From Lachnospiraceae bacterium UBA3643 (lineage in GTDB: Bacteria > Bacillota > Clostridia > Lachnospirales > Lachnospiraceae): 12,576 bases of DNA. Location of the stretch: contig DFKO01000113.1 in the NCBI GenBank assembly GCA_002373855.1, positions 1 to 12,576 of the forward strand. Reading direction: 5' to 3'. The translations under genes and the position numbers were made by a program. This document shows positions 7,708 to 12,576 of the stretch, in pieces. Under the pieces are notes generated by a model. The model was not told where the DNA came from. It made no database searches and saw only the letters and a list, made by a program, of their open reading frames with translations. Positions within the stretch are counted from its first letter, which is position 1. Each line of letters begins with the position of its first letter.

Positions 7708-7736
7708 TAAATATGGTAAAATATAATAGGTATAAT
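7708..7736 (+). promoter_or_regulatory. candidate promoter of the EAL/HD-GYP gene set
   Basis: Two perfect TATAAT hexamers occur at 7722-7727 and 7731-7736 in an AT-rich stretch between the terminator and the next gene. Neither has a convincing -35 box at 16-18 bp (TAAATA at 7708-7713 is the 17-bp partner of the second). A promoter is expected here because of the terminator upstream, but which -10 box is used is uncertain. The remainder of the 139-base gap holds only the terminator and the ribosome binding site AGGAGAG at 7754-7760. Confidence 0.4.
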
Positions 7737-7767
7737 AAGAGGGATTTACTGACAGGAGAGAGTCTGC

Positions 7768-9561
7768 ATGTTTATAAATAAAATGAATCAGCTGTATAAA
7801 CCTAAACGGCGACTTTACTATTCCGAGACTACGATAGAAGAACTCAGGGAAGCCAATGCCGGAAGATTTCCGGAGAGAGTAGCAAAGTATACAAATGCCT
7901 TCGGGACATATGATTATCCCGGTGTATTTATGTGCCCGCCGTTTGAACTGCCGGTTCTCGGTATAGAGTATCGCCCGGATGATCCGAGGATAGATTATCC
8001 AAAAGATCTTGAGTATATTGATGTTGATGCTCATTTCTTTTATGCGGTTGAAATGGATAACGAGATCGAGATGAGTCCTGAGTCTGTCAAAAGTATTTTT
8101 GACAAAATGGCGCTTGATAATGATGCTCATAGGCTGTATACCGATTTCTCCTTTAAAGATCATTCCGATTTTATCGGTATATTTGCCGATGATAAAAAGA
8201 TCAGGATACTGTATGAAATAAACCTTGACAGTATTGAGTGCAAGGATGTCATGAATGACAATGTAGAGAAGTTTGAAAAAGACTATCTTTATCGCCTTGC
8301 ATTCAGGGAGCCCATCACAGGCCATTACAACTGGAATCATTTAGGTCCTTTCCTGGAGGCTCCGAACGAGTATGGTATAACCGATTACGCTTTTGTTCAT
8401 TTTGATATAAAGGAATTCCGGATCATAAACGAAGTATACGGTCATTCCGCAGCCAATACGATCCTGTGTGATGTTGTCAGGGCAATGAATGAGAGTGATT
8501 TTGTTTATACAAGCTGCAGATGTCATAATGACAATTTTGCAATGCTTATAAAGGATATGCCACATGATGAGATGAGACATAAGCTCGAGGATTTCTTTGA
8601 GGGTATATCCCGTATACCGGTGGATCCGAAATACAAGATCTACTACAGGGCAGGCGTGGTGCCCATGCAGCGTTCCATGCTGGCAGGTAACCGCGTGGCC
8701 GATGCAGCCAAGCTGGCCCAGTCCCTCGGAAAGAGCCATTACAAAACCGACATTACCTTTTACAGTGACAGGATGCACGATGATGTGCTCTGGGGCAATT
8801 ATATAAAGGCATATCTTGATACTGCCATAGAAAATGATGAGTTTGTTGTTTATCTCCAGCCCAAGTTTGATCTTGCCACCGAGGAGATAAGAGGTGCAGA
8901 GGCCCTTGTCAGGTGGAATTATAAAAGCACGGATTTTATGCCGCCGTCGAGATTCATCCCGTTTTTTGAAAAGGACGGCTCTATAGGCAAGGTCGACGAT
9001 ATCGTCCTGTCAAAGGTATGCGCCGCATTAAAGAAGTGGAAGGATGAAGGCAGGAAACTCTATCCAATATCTGTCAATTTATCAAGGGAGCGGATTTACG
9101 AGAGTGGTCTGATCAATCATCTTACATCAATAGTTGATTCGTACGGAGTGGACCATAAGCTGATAGACTTTGAACTCACGGAAAATGCGACATATGAGGA
9201 TACCGATTATCTGATGAGTCTGCTGCGGCAGCTTCGTGACCGTGGATTTGTGATTTCCATGGATGATTTTGGTACGGGATATTCATCATTCTCGCTTCTT
9301 ACAGAGATGCCTCTTGATACATTAAAGATAGACAAGAGTTTTATTGATAAAGTCGGTACGGATATAGAGAGTGACAAAGATATTACTGTCATTAAACATA
9401 TCATTACACTTGCCAAGGAGCTTGATTTTAAATGTCTGGCTGAGGGCGCGGAGACGAGGAACCAGGTGGATCGCTTAAAGGTGCTCGGCTGCGAGATAGT
9501 ACAGGGATATTATTACAGCAAACCGGTGGCAATAAGCGAGTATGAAGAGAAGTATCTTTAA
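7768..9561 (+). CDS. soluble c-di-GMP phosphodiesterase, degenerate GGDEF plus EAL
   Basis: The protein has 597 residues and no membrane helix or signal peptide. Residues 1 to about 180 are an acidic, aromatic-rich region that I do not recognise, possibly a divergent sensor. Residues about 185-340 have the GGDEF fold (FREPITGHYNW, FDIKEFRIINEVYGH), but the active-site motif is HNDNF at 253-257. Diguanylate cyclase activity should be lost; GTP binding or a regulatory role remains possible. Residues about 350-597 form an EAL domain with E378-A379-L380, the N of SVNLS, the E of FELTE, D499-D500 in DDFGTGYSS, K520, D522 and E559 (AEGAE), then QGYYYSKP. The full metal and catalytic set is present, so hydrolysis of c-di-GMP to pGpG is expected. 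The start follows AGGAGAG by 7 nt. It is the first gene after the terminator and probably heads the downstream operon. Confidence 0.92.
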   Translation: MFINKMNQLYKPKRRLYYSETTIEELREANAGRFPERVAKYTNAFGTYDYPGVFMCPPFELPVLGIEYRPDDPRIDYPKDLEYIDVDAHFFYAVEMDNEIEMSPESVKSIFDKMALDNDAHRLYTDFSFKDHSDFIGIFADDKKIRILYEINLDSIECKDVMNDNVEKFEKDYLYRLAFREPITGHYNWNHLGPFLEAPNEYGITDYAFVHFDIKEFRIINEVYGHSAANTILCDVVRAMNESDFVYTSCRCHNDNFAMLIKDMPHDEMRHKLEDFFEGISRIPVDPKYKIYYRAGVVPMQRSMLAGNRVADAAKLAQSLGKSHYKTDITFYSDRMHDDVLWGNYIKAYLDTAIENDEFVVYLQPKFDLATEEIRGAEALVRWNYKSTDFMPPSRFIPFFEKDGSIGKVDDIVLSKVCAALKKWKDEGRKLYPISVNLSRERIYESGLINHLTSIVDSYGVDHKLIDFELTENATYEDTDYLMSLLRQLRDRGFVISMDDFGTGYSSFSLLTEMPLDTLKIDKSFIDKVGTDIESDKDITVIKHIITLAKELDFKCLAEGAETRNQVDRLKVLGCEIVQGYYYSKPVAISEYEEKYL

Positions 9562-9593
9562 AAGATATTATTAATGTGTAGGGGGAAAAATAA

Positions 9594-10082
9594 ATGAATC
9601 TGGAATCAGCAAAAAGAGTGGGACTGAAAATGAATATAGCGATGGGACTCCTTATGAGTTTTTCCATGTCCCTCATAGGCAACCTCTCGTCAGGTCATTT
9701 TCAGATAATCGGATTTCTGATCAGTTTTGTGATCAGTACGATAATCAGTATCATCATAGGCTTTATCATACCGATGGGCAGGCTTGGAGCAGCCCTTTGC
9801 AAAATGTGCAGTTTAAAGCAGGGCTCACTTGGAGCGAGAGTCCTTGAGAGTATAGTTTCGGATATCATATATACGCCGATTCTCACTGCCGTAATGGTGG
9901 GACTCGCATACATGATGGTGATGAAGCAGAGTGGCGGGATGGCACCCGTCACATACGGACAGATGTTCCTTGGTTCATTCTTTATATGCCTTGGAGCCGG
10001 ATTTGTCATCATATTTATCTTCCAGCCAGTATTCTTAAAAATGTTTATGAAGAAAGAGGGCATCGGGGGACCGAGAGAGTAA
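9594..10082 (+). CDS. small four-helix membrane protein, possible DUF2798-like
   Basis: The 162-residue protein is very hydrophobic, with four predicted membrane helices at about 13-32, 38-60, 88-110 and 125-152. A short basic/Cys loop (LCKMCSLKQG) lies between the two halves, and the C-terminus is charged (KKEGIGGPRE). Each half has a pair of helices, and the first contains LMSFSMSLIGN, reminiscent of DUF2798 proteins; a tandem DUF2798-type arrangement is my best guess but is weak. There are no catalytic or transport motifs. The start is preceded by GGGGG at 9581-9585. It lies 32 nt after the EAL gene with no terminator between, so co-transcription is likely. Function is unknown. Confidence 0.75.
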   Translation: MNLESAKRVGLKMNIAMGLLMSFSMSLIGNLSSGHFQIIGFLISFVISTIISIIIGFIIPMGRLGAALCKMCSLKQGSLGARVLESIVSDIIYTPILTAVMVGLAYMMVMKQSGGMAPVTYGQMFLGSFFICLGAGFVIIFIFQPVFLKMFMKKEGIGGPRE

Positions 10083-10106
10083 ATATTTTTTTAAAGGAGA
10101 ATAAAA

Positions 10107-10292
10107 ATGGATATCAAAAAAGAAGCAGAAAAGCTCGCAAAGAATGTTAACAAAGATGATTTAAAAAAGGCTGTAAGTCAGGCCCTTGACTCAAAAGAGG
10201 CTGACAAGGTCATTGATAAGGTTAACGAGAAAATGAAGAAGGATATCAGCAAGGATGATATCAAAAATGCAGTTGATTCATTTTTGAAATAA
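10107..10292 (+). CDS. 61-residue charged helical protein of unknown function
   Basis: It has an excellent ribosome binding site (AAAGGAGA, 10093-10100) and sits 24 nt after the preceding stop, which supports a real gene despite its size. The sequence is almost entirely K, D, E, A, V and L, predicted all-helical and cytoplasmic, with no cysteine and no membrane segment. The motif KDD(L/I)K(K/N)AV occurs twice, at residues 16-23 and 49-56, so the protein may be an internal duplication of a helical hairpin. I do not recognise the family. It could be a small binding partner for the adjacent membrane proteins. Confidence 0.7.
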   Translation: MDIKKEAEKLAKNVNKDDLKKAVSQALDSKEADKVIDKVNEKMKKDISKDDIKNAVDSFLK

Positions 10293-10312
10293 TGACTGTC
10301 AGGGGATAGTAT

Positions 10313-10975
10313 ATGGAGCCGATTAAAGATGGCGATTATGTCATTATAAAAAGTAATCCGAGAGAAAAGATAAGCGATGCCCTTAATGTGATCATCATAT
10401 GTCTGGCAGGTGCCGGAGTAGGGCGGATGATTGATCATAAGGATGATGCAGGCGTGCTTATGGCGTCAGGACTGGAAAACCTCAAGTATTTTACGGTGCT
10501 GTCCAATATATTCTGCCTTATAGTCGCGATTATTTTTATCGTACTTTCGTTAATGCGAAAAAAGTGTCCCATCATCCTGAAACTAATTTCAGTATCAGGT
10601 GTGGCCCTCACTTTTGCAATCGTTGCTTTTTTTCTGGCACCGATGTATCCGGACCTGAATATGTATGAAGGTACAAACAGATTTTTTCACCTTATTGTGC
10701 CGATTGTGGCAATGATTGAATTTATCATGTATGAGCAGGAGAGGAAGATGCCGTTTAAATATACATTTTTCGCAGCAATACCTTCTCTCATATATGGCAA
10801 TTTTTATCTCGCAAACTGCCTGATAAACGGAGTAGGAGAGTGGCCTGAGACTAATGACTGGTACGGATTCCTTAACTGGGGATACCCTGTCGGCATGGTC
10901 ATCTTTGCAGGGGTCGTCCTGGCAAACTGGGGTATTGCATGCCTGTTCTGGTTAATCAAGCGATACGTTAAATAA
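10313..10975 (+). CDS. Pr6Pr/AIG1-ADTRP-like polytopic membrane protein
   Basis: The protein has 220 residues with about six membrane helices (near 23-39, 58-80, 88-110, 125-140, 148-168 and 192-214). The signatures LKYFTVLSNIF (around T61) and RFFHLIVPIVAMIEF (around H126) match the pattern of bacterial Pr6Pr membrane proteins, distantly related to eukaryotic AIG1 and ADTRP. In AIG1 and ADTRP an intramembrane Thr and His hydrolyse fatty-acid esters of hydroxy fatty acids. T61 and H126 occupy comparable places, so a lipid-hydrolase role is possible but unproven. AGGGG at 10301-10305 precedes the ATG by 7 nt. The gene lies 20 nt after the small charged protein and 8 nt before the HD-GYP gene, so it probably shares their transcript. 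Nothing in the sequence links it directly to c-di-GMP. Confidence 0.7.
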   Translation: MEPIKDGDYVIIKSNPREKISDALNVIIICLAGAGVGRMIDHKDDAGVLMASGLENLKYFTVLSNIFCLIVAIIFIVLSLMRKKCPIILKLISVSGVALTFAIVAFFLAPMYPDLNMYEGTNRFFHLIVPIVAMIEFIMYEQERKMPFKYTFFAAIPSLIYGNFYLANCLINGVGEWPETNDWYGFLNWGYPVGMVIFAGVVLANWGIACLFWLIKRYVK

Positions 10976-10983
10976 TATTTGTT

Positions 10984-12309
10984 ATGAATCTGGATTATAA
11001 TATTTTTATGGAAGTGGCGGTCATACCGCTCGACATAGTTTTATATTGTTATCTTGTGCTTCGTTATACGAATATGACTCGTATCAACGTGGCTTTCAGA
11101 AGGTTCGCCTTTCTCGTAATGCTGGCAGATATTGTTGACGTGCTCACTGCTATTGTTACAAGTGCTCATGGCAATGTATCGAATTACGCTCATTATGTCT
11201 TTAATATCACAGACTCTGTACTTACTTCACTGGCGGCATTTGCTTTTATCTATTACATCTATGCTTATTCCAATGTTGAAAAGCTAAGCATGAAGATTAG
11301 GAATGTCATAAACTGGACACTCCTGGTTATTAATATGGGACTGCTGCTGACCAATCCCATAACCGGTCTTGTTTTCACTTATGACGAGGCAGGCAATTAT
11401 ATCCATGAGATTCTTTTTGTGCCTGTCGCATACGGATTCCCGATATTGTTCTTTGCTCTCGGAAGCTGTTACATGCTAACCCACCGTGAGAATTTCAGTA
11501 AGAATCAGGTCGTTGCGATGGTTATCTCAATCATCATAACAGGAGCACTGTTTATGATTCAGATGCTCTATTTCGATGACATGCTAATCACGCTCTTTAT
11601 TGCATCAATAGGTGTGCTTGTTATATTTTTGTCATTGGAGACTCCGGACTATGTGCGGTATCTAAAGACCAAGGTAGAACTGAATGCTTCAAGAGAGAGG
11701 GAAGCGGTACTTGAGACAAAAGAGAAAATGACACGGGAGATGCTTCTGGCGTTTTCAAAGGCAGTTGATGCTAAGGATCATTATACTAACGGTCACTCGG
11801 AGAGAGTCGCTAAATATGCCAAAGAGATTGCGAAGCGTATGGGTAAGAGCTATGACGAGCAGGAAGAGATATATGAGCTCGGTCTTCTCCATGATATCGG
11901 CAAGATAGGAATATCAGAGAATATCATTAACAAACAAGGCAAACTGACTGACGAAGAATATAAGGAAATTAAGAATCATACCATAATCGGGTGGGATATA
12001 CTAAAGACAATCGATGAGATGCCGAGTCTTTCGACAGGTGCAAGATGGCATCATGAGAAATACGACGGCACGGGATACCCGGACGGATTATCCGGCAAGG
12101 ATATTCCTGAAGAAGATCGAATCATATGCCTCGCAGACTGCTATGATGCCATGACATCAAAGAGGTCATATTCTTTCCCCCGTCCTCAGAATGAAGTCAG
12201 GGAAGAAATCGTCAGATGCATGGGTACGCATTTTGATCCGGATATTGCTAAGTATCTGATTGATATGATTGATGAGGATAAGGATTATAAGCTTAGGGAA
12301 GAAATTTAG
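10984..12309 (+). CDS. seven-helix membrane HD-GYP c-di-GMP phosphodiesterase
   Basis: The 441-residue protein has seven membrane helices in its first 220 residues (near 10-28, 41-60, 68-95, 107-125, 143-163, 173-195 and 198-218), forming an integral-membrane sensor. A charged coiled-coil linker (about 222-255) leads to an HD-GYP domain. The HD pair is H303-D304 (GLLHDIGKIGI), and the GYP signature runs from H356 (HHEKYDGTGYP). NGHSERVAKYA, IKNHTIIGWDIL, ADCYDAMTSKRSY and GTHFDP are all present, so the metal site looks complete. It should hydrolyse c-di-GMP to pGpG or GMP. No clear Shine-Dalgarno site precedes ATG 10984, which lies 8 nt after the previous stop; a second in-frame ATG at 11008 also lacks one, so initiation may depend on coupling to the upstream gene. 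The family call is firm; the ligand sensed is unknown. Confidence 0.92.
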   Translation: MNLDYNIFMEVAVIPLDIVLYCYLVLRYTNMTRINVAFRRFAFLVMLADIVDVLTAIVTSAHGNVSNYAHYVFNITDSVLTSLAAFAFIYYIYAYSNVEKLSMKIRNVINWTLLVINMGLLLTNPITGLVFTYDEAGNYIHEILFVPVAYGFPILFFALGSCYMLTHRENFSKNQVVAMVISIIITGALFMIQMLYFDDMLITLFIASIGVLVIFLSLETPDYVRYLKTKVELNASREREAVLETKEKMTREMLLAFSKAVDAKDHYTNGHSERVAKYAKEIAKRMGKSYDEQEEIYELGLLHDIGKIGISENIINKQGKLTDEEYKEIKNHTIIGWDILKTIDEMPSLSTGARWHHEKYDGTGYPDGLSGKDIPEEDRIICLADCYDAMTSKRSYSFPRPQNEVREEIVRCMGTHFDPDIAKYLIDMIDEDKDYKLREEI

Positions 12310-12321
12310 ATAGAAGTAGAT

Positions 12322-12543
12322 GTGAAAGTAAAGTGCATAGAGCAGGGAAAGACGCAGGCCAAGTTAGCGGAAGAGATTGATACCACTAAGGCCTATGTGA
12401 ACCGTGTGATCAAGAAGAATGATAGTGTGGTCAATAACACTTTCGTTAAGATGATGGAGGCGCTGGGGTATGATATTGAGCTGCACTATGTTAAGAGGGT
12501 AGATGAGAATGCCGAAGAATATATTATGGTGTGTGAGTTATAG
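12322..12543 (+). CDS. small XRE-type helix-turn-helix protein
   Basis: The 73-residue product contains KTQAKLAEEIDTTKAYVNRVI, a clear XRE/Cro-type helix-turn-helix, then a helix FVKMMEALGYDIEL and a short tail. Small proteins of this plan are common in clostridia as DNA-binding regulators. It starts with GTG and has no obvious ribosome binding site. It is in the same frame as the HD-GYP gene, separated by the TAG at 12307-12309 and four codons. The helix ahead of QAKLAEE is short compared with usual XRE domains, so the N-terminus may be trimmed or the true start may differ. It could regulate this operon or belong to the next locus. Confidence 0.6.
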   Translation: MKVKCIEQGKTQAKLAEEIDTTKAYVNRVIKKNDSVVNNTFVKMMEALGYDIELHYVKRVDENAEEYIMVCEL

Positions 12544-12561
12544 ACCAAAAGATCGGGATTT

Positions 12562-12568
12562 GAAGGAG
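12562..12568 (+). promoter_or_regulatory. Shine-Dalgarno site of a gene beyond the window
   Basis: GAAGGAG at 12562-12568 follows the stop of the helix-turn-helix gene by 18 nt and is followed by 8 bases to the window end. A start codon would be expected at or just past the edge, so the operon probably continues. Confidence 0.5.
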
Positions 12569-12576
12569 TATCACTA

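Noticed and set aside
7696..8340. 214-codon open frame on the - strand over the EAL gene start
   Set aside because: It is antisense to a strongly supported gene. Its translation is rich in I, Y and H with no domain, and it runs across the promoter gap. A long antisense frame here follows from the codon usage of the + strand gene.
8341..8778. 145-codon - strand frame next to the previous one
   Set aside because: It is in the same antisense frame, separated from the previous one only by a stop, with no ribosome binding site and no recognisable domain. It is a shadow of the GGDEF-EAL gene.
1..12576. mobile elements, CRISPR arrays, tRNA or rRNA genes
   Set aside because: No transposase or integrase motifs, no regularly spaced direct repeats, and no tRNA-like cloverleaf or rRNA sequence were seen on either strand by reading.

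Overview
The window reads as a low-to-moderate GC Gram-positive genome, most likely a clostridium of the Lachnospiraceae type (Butyrivibrio-like). The basis is strong purine-rich Shine-Dalgarno sites (TAAGGAGG, AAAGGAGA), a good sigma-A type promoter, short or negative intergenic spacing, and typical clostridial signalling architectures. The taxonomy is inference; no marker gene is present. All ten coding regions are on the + strand, and no stretch longer than about 150 bases lacks a gene.

Region 1 (1-7680) looks like one transcription unit. A promoter (TTGACG, 17 bp, TATGAT) and a structured leader of about 80 nt precede four genes: a membrane-anchored FecR-domain protein, a 1008-residue secreted protein with three repeated Ig-like modules, a CHASE2-class III adenylate cyclase, and a three-domain protein with metallo-beta-lactamase (MBL), GAF and GGDEF domains. 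The last three genes overlap or nearly overlap. A hairpin terminator follows. The layout suggests an outside-in route: the FecR and Ig-like proteins lie outside the membrane, CHASE2 carries the signal across it, and the cyclase makes cAMP. The MBL-GAF-GGDEF protein could then read cAMP through its GAF domain, which has nearly the full NKFDE signature of cyclic-nucleotide-binding GAFs. It could hydrolyse cAMP with its MBL domain and answer by making c-di-GMP.

Region 2 (7681-12576) is a second set of closely spaced genes. It holds a soluble protein with a degenerate GGDEF and an intact EAL domain (c-di-GMP phosphodiesterase), a four-helix membrane protein, a 61-residue charged protein, a polytopic membrane protein resembling the Pr6Pr/AIG1/ADTRP group, a seven-helix membrane HD-GYP phosphodiesterase, and a small XRE-type helix-turn-helix protein. 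A Shine-Dalgarno site at the right edge announces another gene outside the window.

Together the two blocks hold one cAMP-forming enzyme, one predicted c-di-GMP-forming enzyme and two c-di-GMP-degrading enzymes of unrelated folds. The most interesting point is the predicted cAMP-to-c-di-GMP relay encoded by the first block. Each domain is recognisable, but the coupling between them is inferred and untested.
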